NCBI GenBank assembly: GCA_964402065.1
Contig: CAYOAN010000005.1
Location: 62,001 to 126,000, forward strand
Origin: CAIWMF01 sp964402065
GTDB taxonomy: Bacteria > Verrucomicrobiota > Verrucomicrobiia > Chthoniobacterales > UBA6821
Direction of reading: 5' to 3'
Length of the DNA: 64,000 bases
Under the pieces are notes generated by a model. It searched no databases. It had not been told where the DNA came from and worked only from the letters and a program-made list of their open reading frames with translations. Below, in pieces: positions 50,621 through 59,383 of the stretch. Each line of letters starts with the position of its first letter. The stretch's first letter is position 1. The translations under genes and the position numbers were made by a program.

Positions 50621-52075
50621 ATGTGTCTCATTTTTTTTAGCCCTTGGTTAGGCACACTTTTTTTTTCACTAGTAATTTTTCTTTTAGGAGCTTTGCTCTG
50701 GATGCAGCGCAGGCGCGTTAAAGAATTAAAAAAAACGCGAAGAGAACTTCAACTAGAAGAAAATCGCGTTTTCAATTTCTTGCATAGTCTCGGAGAGGCT
50801 TCTTCGCAAGGAGTGAGGCCAAAAGAATTGTATCGCCTGATAGTGGAAGGGTGTGTGCGTATTTTAGCGGCTACTGGTGGAGGACTCTACTTTGTGGATC
50901 GCGATGAAAAAATGTTGATCCCTTGTTTTTTAACAGAAAAATCTCCTCCCTTTGTCAACGTTCCTGACATGGTGCAAGAATTAATTCCTGCTGCGGAGCA
51001 TGATCATGGAGGAACTGCCTCTTCAGTTCACAGCTTTTTAAGGCTCCATACTGTTTTGCGAGGGCAGGGACTTTTGGGAGGCGCTTGGGATTGGCCAGGG
51101 CCAAGGCTATTAGGGCGAGAGGAATTGGCTGTGGAATTAGTTGAACAAGGTCTCAATGCGGCGTTGATCAGTCCACTCCGTTATGGAAATAGAACCGTTG
51201 GAGTTTTAGCGCTAGGAAACGCGCCTCGAACTTCTTTTTCAAAAGGGGGATTAGAACTATTTCGAACAATCATGGAGCAAGTTTCTTTTGCCCTCTATCA
51301 TCAGACGGTTTATCACGAGGCTGGGGAGAAAAAAATCATGGATCGTGACATTAATATTGCTCGCGATATTCAGCAGCTCTTGCTTCCGGCGGAGGCACCA
51401 ACGATTTCTGGCTATGAAATTAGTGGCATCAATATTCCTGCTTGTGCGCTGAGTGGAGATTATTTCGATTATATCAAAATTGATGAAGATCATCTTGGTA
51501 TTGCTATTGCAGATGTTTCTGGGAAAGGGGTTCCTGCTTCTTTAATCATGACGATGGCGCGCAGTGTTCTTCGCGCTCAAGCAGTAGGCAAATCTTCTCC
51601 TTCTGAAGTAGTCAGGCTTGTTAATCGGCAACTTTATCCTGATATGAAAGAAGATATGTTTGTCAGCATGGCCTATGTGACACTTGATTATATGAATAAC
51701 ACGGCTCTGTTAGCTCGTGCCGGGCACGATGCCCCTCTTTTTTACCGTGCTAGTGATGGAGCTGTAGAAAAATTTAATCCTAAGGGAATGGCTGTTGGAA
51801 TTGATAATGGAGAAGTATTCGACAGAGTTTGTGCTGATTTTCCGTTTCATTTTGAGCAAGGAGATTGTCTCTTGCTCTACACGGATGGGGTTACGGAAGC
51901 CCTAAATGCTGATGGTCGTGAGTTTGGCTTTGAACGTCTCATGAACTGTTTGAAAAAAAATGCACCTCAAGGCGCTTCAGAACTCCTTAAAAACCTAACG
52001 GAGGAACTTCAAGATTTTGTAGCTCATCAACCGCAATATGATGATATCACTTTGATTGCTATCCGAAAACTTTAA
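50621..52075 (+). CDS. RsbU-type PP2C phosphatase with membrane anchor and GAF-like domain
   Basis: 484 residues. An N-terminal hydrophobic anchor (LIFFSPWLGTLFFSLVIFLL) is followed by a short coiled coil. A GAF-like sensor lies at ~55-225 (FNFLHSLGEASSQGV, LAATGGGLYFVDRDE, ISPLRYGNRTVGVLALGN). The SpoIIE/PP2C catalytic domain at ~240-484 has RDIQQLLLPAEAP, ALSGDYFDYI, IADVSGKGVPASLIMTM, LLARAGHDAPLFY and LLLYTDGVTEALN. It would dephosphorylate the STAS protein encoded upstream in response to a signal. Such modules are also known in Chlamydia (RsbU/RsbV). Confidence 0.92.
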   Translation: MCLIFFSPWLGTLFFSLVIFLLGALLWMQRRRVKELKKTRRELQLEENRVFNFLHSLGEASSQGVRPKELYRLIVEGCVRILAATGGGLYFVDRDEKMLIPCFLTEKSPPFVNVPDMVQELIPAAEHDHGGTASSVHSFLRLHTVLRGQGLLGGAWDWPGPRLLGREELAVELVEQGLNAALISPLRYGNRTVGVLALGNAPRTSFSKGGLELFRTIMEQVSFALYHQTVYHEAGEKKIMDRDINIARDIQQLLLPAEAPTISGYEISGINIPACALSGDYFDYIKIDEDHLGIAIADVSGKGVPASLIMTMARSVLRAQAVGKSSPSEVVRLVNRQLYPDMKEDMFVSMAYVTLDYMNNTALLARAGHDAPLFYRASDGAVEKFNPKGMAVGIDNGEVFDRVCADFPFHFEQGDCLLLYTDGVTEALNADGREFGFERLMNCLKKNAPQGASELLKNLTEELQDFVAHQPQYDDITLIAIRKL

Positions 52076-52218
52076 GAGCTTCTTAATCCTAATAACGTGA
52101 ATAGAAATAAAAAATTGTACGCTATAACAACCAGGTTTAATTAGACTCTCGACGCAGACTTTCTCATTTCCATTCATGTTATTAGGTTGAAATGCTACTT
52201 CTACAGCACACGACTAGA

Positions 52219-52260
52219 TCATTCCGATGCTTGCTTCATCGAGTATTTCATATACACTCC
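52219..52260 (+). repeat. Relic of the MITE-like family
   Basis: ATTCCGATGCTTGC and CATCGAGTATTTCATATACA follow the family centre with several mismatches; ends are lost. The gap 52076-52355 shows nothing else clear, and no CIRCE operator was seen before grpE. Confidence 0.4.
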
Positions 52261-52355
52261 CTAGTCTGACTTTTTTTCTTAGCCCGCGTTGGCAACAGCA
52301 CGTTGAAATCTGTTTCTTAAGCTGATGCTAACAAATAATAACCTGCATTTTTCTC

Positions 52356-52958
52356 ATGACTAAAACAAATCATAATAACCATTCTTCTCATCACCACCAT
52401 CATGATGGTCAGTGCTGCCATCATCACGAGCATCACGCTGAAATGGAAACGCCAGCTTCTCCTCAAGCAGCATCTTCTGCTTCTGAAGAACTCCCTAACG
52501 ATCTCGTAGCTACCCTCCAGACCGAGGTTAACAAATATCGTGATCAATCTCTGCGTGCCGCTGCTGATTTAGAAAATTTCCGCAAACGAATGATCCGTGA
52601 AAAAGAAGAGGCTGTTCGTTACGCTAATGTTTCGTTGTTAGAAAAATTAATTCCTGTTTTGGACAACTTTGAATTAGGACTTGATGTTGCTAAAACAACT
52701 CCTGATGCAAGCGCTTCTAGCATTGCCCAAGGCCTCTCGATGGTACAGCGTCAACTGGTTGATTTTATCAAAGACCATGGAGTGGTTGCGGTAGAAGCTA
52801 TTGGTGAACCGTTTGACCCAAAGCTTCATGAAGCTATTGGGCATGAACCAAACGCTCAGGTTCCTGAGGGAAGTGTAATCGCTCAAGTGAGGCGGGGGTA
52901 TCGCCTAGCTGATCGCTTGATTAGACCAGCCAGCGTGGTCGTGAGCAAGGGGCAATAA
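52356..52958 (+). CDS. grpE: Nucleotide exchange factor GrpE with His-rich N-terminus
   Basis: 200 residues. GrpE releases ADP from DnaK. The conserved part begins ~60 with the long coiled-coil helix (EVNKYRDQSLRAAADLENFRKRM) and ends with the beta domain (PFDPKLHEAIG, GYRLADRLIRPASVVVSKG). Unusually, residues 1-30 hold twelve His and two Cys (HHHHHDGQCCHHHEHH), a potential metal-binding extension not normally present. dnaJ follows 25 bases downstream; dnaK is not in the window. Confidence 0.95.
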   Translation: MTKTNHNNHSSHHHHHDGQCCHHHEHHAEMETPASPQAASSASEELPNDLVATLQTEVNKYRDQSLRAAADLENFRKRMIREKEEAVRYANVSLLEKLIPVLDNFELGLDVAKTTPDASASSIAQGLSMVQRQLVDFIKDHGVVAVEAIGEPFDPKLHEAIGHEPNAQVPEGSVIAQVRRGYRLADRLIRPASVVVSKGQ

Positions 52959-52983
52959 TGACCTTAGTAAGGTAATCTGTTTC

Positions 52984-54135
52984 ATGACTAAACGCGACTA
53001 TTACGAAATCTTGGGCGTCTCGCGAACAGCTCAGCAGGAAGAGATCAAGAAGGCTTATCGCAAGCTTGCGGTGAAGTATCATCCTGATAAAAATCCTGGC
53101 GATGAAAAAGCTGAAGCCCTTTTTAAAGAGCTTGCTGAGGCATACGATGTTATTGGAAATCCAGAAAAGAGAGCCTCCTACGATCGTTTTGGGCATGCTG
53201 CTTTTCAAAATGGTGGTGGCGGACATGCTGCGGGCTTTCATGATCCCTTCGATCTTTTTCGTGAAATGTTTGGCGGACAAGGTGGAGCTGGCGCTGGAAT
53301 TTTTGAACAATTTTTTGGACAAACTCAGGGAGGCTCTCAGCATCATGGCAAGCAACGAGGCTCTGATCTTCGATATGATCTTGAAATCACTTTGGAAGAA
53401 GCTTTCACAGGATGCGAAAAAGAGATTGAAATTAGCAAGCTAGATACCTGTGACGATTGTGATGGCTCCGGTGCGGCACCAGGAGGCCAATCAAAAACTT
53501 GTTCGCTATGTCATGGACGAGGTCAAGTAGCGATGGCGCGAGGCTTTTTTCAAGTTGTGCAACCATGCCCTCAATGTCATGGTGCTGGTCAAACCATTGA
53601 TAAACCATGCAAAAAATGTCATGGCGAAGGATGCATAGAGAAAACATCTCAAATTAATTTAAAAATTCCCGCTGGCATTGAGGATGCTTCACGTTTGCGT
53701 TCGGTGGGAGCAGGGGAAGCTGGCGTACGTGGGGGCGGAAAGGGAGATCTTTATGTGATCATCCATCTCAAAGATCATTCTATTTTTCAAAGGGATGGAA
53801 TTCATTTGTATTGCCAAATTCCAATTCCTTTCGTAGTTGCAGCTCTTGGTGGTGAAGTGCAGGTACCTTCTTTGAAAGGGCCTGTTGCATTAAAAATTCC
53901 AGCTGGAACACAAAGCGCTTCTTCATTCCGCCTTAAAGGCCATGGGATGCCGATTCTTCAAAGTGCCAGCAAAGGAGATCTTCATGTTCGAGTAGAAGTT
54001 GAAGTTCCAACAAAACTCAATGGAGAACAACGTCAAGCGCTCGAGCATTTTTCTCAACTCTGCGGCGAAGAAAACACACCGCTACATCGCAGTTTTACAG
54101 AGCGTTTAAAAGATTTTGTTAATGAGGTTCTTTGA
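52984..54135 (+). CDS. dnaJ: Chaperone protein DnaJ
   Basis: 383 residues with all DnaJ regions. The J domain (DYYEILGVSRTAQQEEIKKAY, HPD in KYHPDKNPG) is followed by a Gly/Phe-rich segment (GGGGHAAGFHDPFDLF). The zinc domain has four CxxCxGxG units (CDDCDGSG, CSLCHGRG, CPQCHGAG, CKKCHGEG), then the substrate-binding C-terminal domains. It stimulates DnaK ATPase. Its last 17 bases overlap the convergent amidase gene. Confidence 0.97.
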   Translation: MTKRDYYEILGVSRTAQQEEIKKAYRKLAVKYHPDKNPGDEKAEALFKELAEAYDVIGNPEKRASYDRFGHAAFQNGGGGHAAGFHDPFDLFREMFGGQGGAGAGIFEQFFGQTQGGSQHHGKQRGSDLRYDLEITLEEAFTGCEKEIEISKLDTCDDCDGSGAAPGGQSKTCSLCHGRGQVAMARGFFQVVQPCPQCHGAGQTIDKPCKKCHGEGCIEKTSQINLKIPAGIEDASRLRSVGAGEAGVRGGGKGDLYVIIHLKDHSIFQRDGIHLYCQIPIPFVVAALGGEVQVPSLKGPVALKIPAGTQSASSFRLKGHGMPILQSASKGDLHVRVEVEVPTKLNGEQRQALEHFSQLCGEENTPLHRSFTERLKDFVNEVL

Positions 54136-54745
54136 GCTTCATGATTCCTCGAGCAATCTGCTGGGCAATCTGCTCACGTGCTTGTGGAGTTTGTAAAAAT
54201 GCATTTTCTTGACGATTGGAAACAAACCCTAATTCGAGGAGTGTAGCAGGACAATGGTTGTGGCTTAGCACATAGAAGACCTCACGCTTGACTCCACGCC
54301 GGGGACAACGGCGTTGAGCGCATAATTCTTGGAAAAGCGTTGCCGCGAGAGGTTCTGAACTATGGCAATAATAATATGTCTCTACGCCTCTAGCTGAGCG
54401 CTTTGGAGAGGCATTGAAGTGGATGCTGATAAAAATGGCATTATTACTTTTGTTGGCTAAGGCCACACGTTCTCCCAACGAAGTAAAGCAATCACGATCA
54501 CGTGTCATGATAACCTGACAACCTTCTTTTTCTAGTAGTGGCTTTAAACGTTGTGCTACATCCAGGGCTAGCATTTTTTCACTCATCCCTTTCTGGGCAC
54601 GAGTTCCAGAGTCATACCCTCCATGCCCCGGGTCAAGAATAACGGTGTGAAAAGTGTGGAGCCTAGCATCTCTTGTTTCTAAAACAGCACAGCCTGAAAA
54701 AAGAAGAAGAAAGAGCGGAAAAAAGAGGACAGAAATTTTTTTCAT
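54119..54745 (-). CDS. N-acetylmuramoyl-L-alanine amidase (Amidase_3), probable lipoprotein
   Basis: About 208 residues. The N-terminus MKKISVLFFPLFLLLFSGC ends in a lipobox-like Cys. The catalytic zinc domain has VILDPGHGGYDSG (first His), the Glu in SEKMLALDVA, ISIHFNA (second His), and LLELGFVSNRQEN (catalytic Glu). It hydrolyses the amide bond between MurNAc and the stem peptide, probably during cell separation. The start at 54745 is chosen because it places the lipoprotein signal at the N-terminus. Confidence 0.9.
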   Translation of the reverse strand: MKKISVLFFPLFLLLFSGCAVLETRDARLHTFHTVILDPGHGGYDSGTRAQKGMSEKMLALDVAQRLKPLLEKEGCQVIMTRDRDCFTSLGERVALANKSNNAIFISIHFNASPKRSARGVETYYYCHSSEPLAATLFQELCAQRRCPRRGVKREVFYVLSHNHCPATLLELGFVSNRQENAFLQTPQAREQIAQQIARGIMKLKEPH

Positions 54746-54942
54746 GATAAGAACAAAGCCTTGTGAGATTAAACAAAAGATGGGCCCGTGGCCACGCTTT
54801 GTTGCGAATATTCTTCTACGGAACATAAGGCACTAAATTGAAAAGGGAACGTCATTACTTTTGGTTTGTTTCAAAAACTCGTTCGTGAAAACTATATTGA
54901 AAAACTCTTTACCCGTCCTTCATTCCTTACTATTTTTTTCTC

Positions 54943-55548
54943 ATGCACACTTTACCATCACTTCCCTTTGCCCCTAACGCGTTGGAACCTGCTATTGATG
55001 CCAAGACCATGGAGATTCATCATGGAAAACATCATGCTGCTTATGTTGATAATCTTAATAAAGCGCTTAAAGATCTTCCTGAATTAGCAGCAAAGCCGGT
55101 TAATGAGCTGATTGCTAATCTCAGTGCCGTTCCTGAGGCTATTCGGACGATGGTTCGTAACAATGGTGGAGGGCATTCAAACCATACTTTTTTTTGGCAA
55201 TTGATCACCCCAGGTGGTGCTGCAGCTCCTCTTGGCGAGCTTGCTGAGGCAATTAATAAAGCATTTGGAAGTTTTGAAGAATTTAAAGCAAAATTTGAAG
55301 CTGCTGGATTGGGACGTTTTGGAAGTGGCTGGGTTTGGCTGATCAAAAATAAAAGTGGTGCTTTAGAAATTATTTCTACACCGAATCAAGATTCTCCGAT
55401 TATGGAAGGGCAGTATCCAATTGTTGGGAATGATGTTTGGGAGCATGCCTACTACCTTAACTACCAAAATCGTCGTGCAGACTATCTGAAGGCTTGGTGG
55501 AGTGTTGTGAATTGGGACGTAGCGATGAAAAATTACGCGCAAGGCTAG
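54943..55548 (+). CDS. sodA: Superoxide dismutase (Fe/Mn family)
   Basis: 201 residues, the usual length. The N-terminus LPSLPFAPNALEPAIDAKTMEIHHGKHHAAYV (in pieces) carries the first metal His, NHTFFWQ the second, and GNDVWEHAYYLNYQNRRADYL the Asp and final His. The sequence around MEGQYPIVGNDVWEHAYY favours manganese or cambialistic use, which is only an estimate. The stop TAG is formed by the TA and G at the left end of MITE copy F. Confidence 0.95.
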   Translation: MHTLPSLPFAPNALEPAIDAKTMEIHHGKHHAAYVDNLNKALKDLPELAAKPVNELIANLSAVPEAIRTMVRNNGGGHSNHTFFWQLITPGGAAAPLGELAEAINKAFGSFEEFKAKFEAAGLGRFGSGWVWLIKNKSGALEIISTPNQDSPIMEGQYPIVGNDVWEHAYYLNYQNRRADYLKAWWSVVNWDVAMKNYAQG

Positions 55549-55686
55549 AGCATGTAAAAAAATTCTATAGCCGTGTATTGCGGCGTCACTCTGGTGCTTG
55601 AAGCCTCGAGTATGAGATATACACTGCGTTTCTGCGCTCCTCATTCTTGGCACTACATCGGCTATAATTTTTTTTAAAACGCTCTA
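55546..55686 (+). repeat. TA-flanked MITE-like element, copy F
   Basis: A 141-base near-consensus copy, arms GAGCATGTAAAAAAATTC and TTTTTTTAAAACGCTC, with TA at both ends. It starts exactly on the sodA stop codon. Confidence 0.88.
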
Positions 55687-55834
55687 GACAGCAAAAAAAG
55701 ATCTACAGGGCTGGAAATGATGGAAGGGATAAAAAGCTAATCTTTCAATGAGAGTCTTCTTTTATTGGAGCTTACTGTTTTTATTGGAGATCGTTCTTAA
55801 AATTTCACTCAGATAAACTGCATCTATTTCTTCC

Positions 55835-57067
55835 ATGTTTTCGCTGAATTCCAATTACCTCAAACTCAAAGCTGGTTATCTTTTTCCTGAGATTGCTCGG
55901 CGCGTTAAAGAATTTTCAGAGCAATATCCTGACGAGGGGGCTCGTTTGATTCGCTGCGGAATTGGAGATGTGACTGAGCCTTTGCCAGGAGCAGCACGAC
56001 AAGCCATGCATGAAGCAGTTGATGAAATGGGAAGTCGTGAAACTTTTCATGGTTATGGTCCTGAACAAGGTTACGAATTTTTACGTCGAGCAATCGTGGA
56101 AAATGATTATCGTGCCCGAGGTATCAAGGTGGAAGAGGATGAGATTTTTATTTCTGATGGGTCCAAATGTGATGGAGGAAATATTTTAGATATTTTAGGA
56201 AGTGATAATCCCATTGCTGTCATGGATCCTGTTTATCCGGTCTATGTTGATACGAACGTAATGGCGGGGCATACTGGGCCAGCGAGAGCAGATGGTTCCT
56301 ACGAAGGAATTGTCTATCTTCCCTGCACGCCAGAAAATCGTTTTGTTCCTGATCTTCCCAACGAAAAAGTCTCTGTCATCTATCTCTGTTACCCAAATAA
56401 TCCAACTGGAGCTGTTGCTTCGCGGGAAGCGCTGACCACTTGGGTAAATTATGCGTTACAACATCAGGCATTGATCCTTTTTGACGCGGCCTACGAAGCT
56501 TATATTCAGGACCCGACAATTCCTCATTCGATCTATGAAATTCCTGGAGCTCGCCAATGTGCAATTGAGTTTCGAAGTTTTTCAAAAAATGGAGGCTTTA
56601 CTGGTGTGCGTTGCGGTTTCACCGTAGTCCCAAAAGAATTAATGGGAATTACAGCTTCTGGAGATTCTTATCCAGTGCACCCTCTCTGGCATCGGCGCTT
56701 TACAACAAAGTTTAATGGCGTGAGTTATATCACACAGCGCGGTGTGGCAGCCCTTTATAGCGAGCAAGGGAAAAAAGAAGTAGCAACGCTTGTTGGGTAT
56801 TATATGAAGAATGCTGCAATCTTGCGTGATGCTTTAGTGGTGGCCGGTTTTACGGTTTATGGTGGTACCAACGCTCCTTATCTCTGGATTCAAGGGCCAG
56901 TAGGTGAAAGTAGTTGGCAAACATTTGATCGCATGTTGCATGATCAGCAAATTGTGATTACTCCTGGAAGCGGCTTTGGGCAAGCAGGAGAAGGCTTTTT
57001 TAGAATGTCAGCATTTAATAGCCGAGAAAAAATTCTTGAAGCAGCAAAGCGATTGGCACAGCGCTAA
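55835..57067 (+). CDS. dapL: LL-diaminopimelate aminotransferase
   Basis: 410 residues. DapL converts tetrahydrodipicolinate directly to LL-diaminopimelate for lysine and peptidoglycan. Recognisable parts are the start NSNYLKLKAGYLFPEIARRV, RCGIGDVTEPLP, FISDGSKCDGGNILDI, DPVYPVYVDTNVMAG, YLCYPNNPTGAV, the PLP-lysine segment FRSFSKNGGFTGVRCG, and PGSGFGQAGEGFFRMSAF. The family is found in plants, Chlamydiae, Verrucomicrobia, cyanobacteria and some others, which supports the taxonomic guess. Confidence 0.97.
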   Translation: MFSLNSNYLKLKAGYLFPEIARRVKEFSEQYPDEGARLIRCGIGDVTEPLPGAARQAMHEAVDEMGSRETFHGYGPEQGYEFLRRAIVENDYRARGIKVEEDEIFISDGSKCDGGNILDILGSDNPIAVMDPVYPVYVDTNVMAGHTGPARADGSYEGIVYLPCTPENRFVPDLPNEKVSVIYLCYPNNPTGAVASREALTTWVNYALQHQALILFDAAYEAYIQDPTIPHSIYEIPGARQCAIEFRSFSKNGGFTGVRCGFTVVPKELMGITASGDSYPVHPLWHRRFTTKFNGVSYITQRGVAALYSEQGKKEVATLVGYYMKNAAILRDALVVAGFTVYGGTNAPYLWIQGPVGESSWQTFDRMLHDQQIVITPGSGFGQAGEGFFRMSAFNSREKILEAAKRLAQR

Positions 57068-57130
57068 AGAAAAGTTTGATTGATTTTTTAATTTCAAAAA
57101 CTACTCTTCATGGCCTTTTTGCAGTAGCCC

Positions 57131-57331
57131 ATGAAATCTATTAAGCGTTTATTGTTATTAAATCTCTTCCTTTTTCTTTTAACGAAGGGCGTATTTGCTG
57201 CTCCAAAGAGCTTGTTGAGTAGAGGACGGCAAGAGAGTAGACCGCTCTTAACCACGGAGGAACAGACCGATTTTAATCGAGAGCAAGCAGCAGAAGAAGA
57301 ATCAGACCAAAGATCATCTAGAGAATATTAA
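57131..57331 (+). CDS. Short secreted peptide truncated by a MITE-like element
   Basis: 66 residues: a signal peptide (MKSIKRLLLLNLFLFLLTKG, VFAA) followed by a charged Glu/Arg/Gln-rich stretch. The last three codons and the TAA stop come from MITE copy G, whose left TA is at 57319-57320. The host reading frame probably continued before insertion, so this is likely the 5' remnant of a longer secreted protein gene. No continuation is recognisable after the element. Confidence 0.5.
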   Translation: MKSIKRLLLLNLFLFLLTKGVFAAPKSLLSRGRQESRPLLTTEEQTDFNREQAAEEESDQRSSREY

Positions 57332-57457
57332 AAAATTCCATAGCTGCCTATTGCGGGGTCACTCCATGGATTGCAGGCTCGAGTATGAGATATGCACTGT
57401 GTTACTGCACTCTTCATTCCTCGCATTACCTCGGGTACCATATTTTTTAAAACTCTA
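57319..57457 (+). repeat. TA-flanked MITE-like element, copy G
   Basis: 139 bases, TA ends, arms GAGAATATTAAAAAATTCC and ATATTTTTTAAAACTC. The core CTATTGCGGGGTCACTCC is more diverged than in copies B and F. Confidence 0.8.
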
Positions 57458-57533
57458 TTAGCAAGATGGCTAATTTATTTTCAAATAAATTTTTTGTTGC
57501 TTAGAAATAAATAAAGCGATGATCCATGAACCA

Positions 57534-59249
57534 CTACATTGAACAGTGTTCCATTTCCAAAGAAATTCCTAAGTCGCCAATTTTTCCGAGGCTGAGTCCT
57601 GACAGAGTAGTGATTTCTGCTGCCATTTCGCTGAAGAGACCTTCAATTGTAGCTGGGCCTACGGTGCCGGTTGAGAGGCGCAAGAGCTCTTTTAAAATTT
57701 CCCAATCATCACGCGCAGAGCCTGGCTGCTGCAATGCTTGGTGAAGGCGTTGTAAGCGGCCTTTGATATTAATCATCGAACCTCGCTTTTCCGCAGCCAC
57801 TGATCCAGGCAAGAGAACAGTAGCAAGTTGGGTGGTCGCGTTAGGAAGAACATCGAGAACGATGAGATTTTGTAATTTAGCTAACAAGTGTTCTGCAATG
57901 CCACAAGAGACGGCATTTTCATGAAGGCAGATGAGAGAGGTAATTTTTCCGGAGGAGATTCCTGCTTCAATTGTTGCAAGCTGGGAGCCTGGAACTGTGC
58001 CAGTAAGGCCAAGAAGTTGAGCTCCACGTGTATTGGGATTTCCGTCGTTAGAAATTAAAAATCCATCTCCTTCTTGTGGGCGAGGTCGAATATCAACAAG
58101 CTCAATTGAAAGCTCTTTTAAAAGACGGCGCGCCAAGAAAAGTTCTTCGTTAGTCATGCGGCCCGAAGCAATCATGGCAATTGATCCTGGTGCTGCTTCG
58201 CGAAGACCTCGAGAGGCCTCTTCTAAAGCCTCATGCCATGTAGTAGAATTCTTGGCAACGTCTCGATAAACTGCCGATCCTTGCTCTTGGTCCACAGAAG
58301 CAAATTTTGAACAAGATCTATTAATGCTGGGTTGAACTAGTCGATCTTCCCGATCGATATATTTGTAATTGAGGCGGTGAGAGTCAGGCATCCAGTAGGA
58401 ATTGACTTCTTCATTTTGGCGCGGCGTGATGCGATGAATTTTATTTTCACGACTGCCAATTAGGATATTGCAGCCGGTGCCGCAGCTTACGTCGATAGTT
58501 TTGGTTTCTTTTAAAAACCAAACACGCATTTGAAAACGGAAATCCTTGGAAGTGAGCGCGCCAACCGGGCAAATATCAACGGTGTTAAGAGAATAGTTAT
58601 TATCAAGGCGCTTTCCAGGATGAACAGTTAATGTTGAATGTCCTCCTCGATTGACAAAGCCTAAGACATCATCATGTGCAACCTCTTTCATGAATCGGAT
58701 ACAACGGGAGCAAAGAATGCAGCGTTCATCATCAAGGACGATATGCTTTCCAATATCAACATGCTTTGGCTTTTTAACCTTTTCTTCCTCAAATCGAGAG
58801 CCTCCGTGACCATACTCAACCGAAAATTCCTGCAGGCGACATTCACCTGCTTTGTCGCAGATAGGACAATCTAGTGGATGATTGATAAGCAGAAATTCCA
58901 TAACGCCCTTGCGACATTCTTCGACGAGAGGAGAGTTAGTGCGAACAGCCATTCCTTCAGAAATTTCTAATGCACACGAAATGGCTGGGCGTGGACTCCA
59001 AGCAATGATCGGATACCCATCAGGTCCGAGTTCTGGCTTGCGATCTGGCGTCATTTTGGGAGAGCCTGTTTCTACCAAGCACATACGGCAATTGCCAGGG
59101 ACGCTCAACATGGGATGATAGCAATAGTGAGGAATATGCTCACCGCTCTTCATGCAAGCCTCAATTAAACGTGTCCCTTTTGGAAATTGTTTCCAGGTTC
59201 CATTAATTTGGACATTGATCATCGGTGAGGGACTTGCGGTAGAACTCAT
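57534..59249 (-). CDS. nuoG: NADH-quinone oxidoreductase subunit G
   Basis: About 571 residues. The N-terminal [2Fe-2S] motif is HYCYHPMLSVPGNCRMCLVE. The His-Cys cluster segment is HPLDCPICDKAGECRLQE, the next 4Fe-4S motif CILCSRCIRFMKEVA, and the fourth VDICPVGALTSKDF. A shortened molybdopterin-oxidoreductase-like region follows to the end. It conducts electrons in the peripheral arm. The gene is ~29 kb from nuoH-N and not beside nuoE/F. MSSTASPS at 59249 is the likely start; the ATG at 59288 would add 13 residues. Confidence 0.93.
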   Translation of the reverse strand: MSSTASPSPMINVQINGTWKQFPKGTRLIEACMKSGEHIPHYCYHPMLSVPGNCRMCLVETGSPKMTPDRKPELGPDGYPIIAWSPRPAISCALEISEGMAVRTNSPLVEECRKGVMEFLLINHPLDCPICDKAGECRLQEFSVEYGHGGSRFEEEKVKKPKHVDIGKHIVLDDERCILCSRCIRFMKEVAHDDVLGFVNRGGHSTLTVHPGKRLDNNYSLNTVDICPVGALTSKDFRFQMRVWFLKETKTIDVSCGTGCNILIGSRENKIHRITPRQNEEVNSYWMPDSHRLNYKYIDREDRLVQPSINRSCSKFASVDQEQGSAVYRDVAKNSTTWHEALEEASRGLREAAPGSIAMIASGRMTNEELFLARRLLKELSIELVDIRPRPQEGDGFLISNDGNPNTRGAQLLGLTGTVPGSQLATIEAGISSGKITSLICLHENAVSCGIAEHLLAKLQNLIVLDVLPNATTQLATVLLPGSVAAEKRGSMINIKGRLQRLHQALQQPGSARDDWEILKELLRLSTGTVGPATIEGLFSEMAAEITTLSGLSLGKIGDLGISLEMEHCSM

Positions 59250-59345
59250 TCGAAGAAGTCTAAAGAAGAGCGAAAAGGATTTCAACACATTGCTGTCAGA
59301 AATTTGATTCGCAAACTTTTTAATTCTTCAACGCTTTTACCTTTA

Positions 59346-59378
59346 CCCTGCCACTTGTAATCTGTAATCTGCAGCCTG
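59346..59378 (+). repeat. CTGYA-type low-complexity repeat upstream of tRNA-Ser
   Basis: Short degenerate units (CCACTTGTAATCTGTAATCT, GCAGCCTGC) occur just before the tRNA. A related stretch (CTGTAGTCTGTTGCCTGCCA on the minus strand) encodes the nuoL N-terminal extension at 25618-25659. Origin unknown. Confidence 0.4.
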
Positions 59379-59383
59379 CTTTA

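Noticed and set aside
52076..52355. CIRCE/HrcA operator before grpE
   Set aside because: The TTAGCACTC/GAGTGCTAA inverted repeat was looked for and not found.
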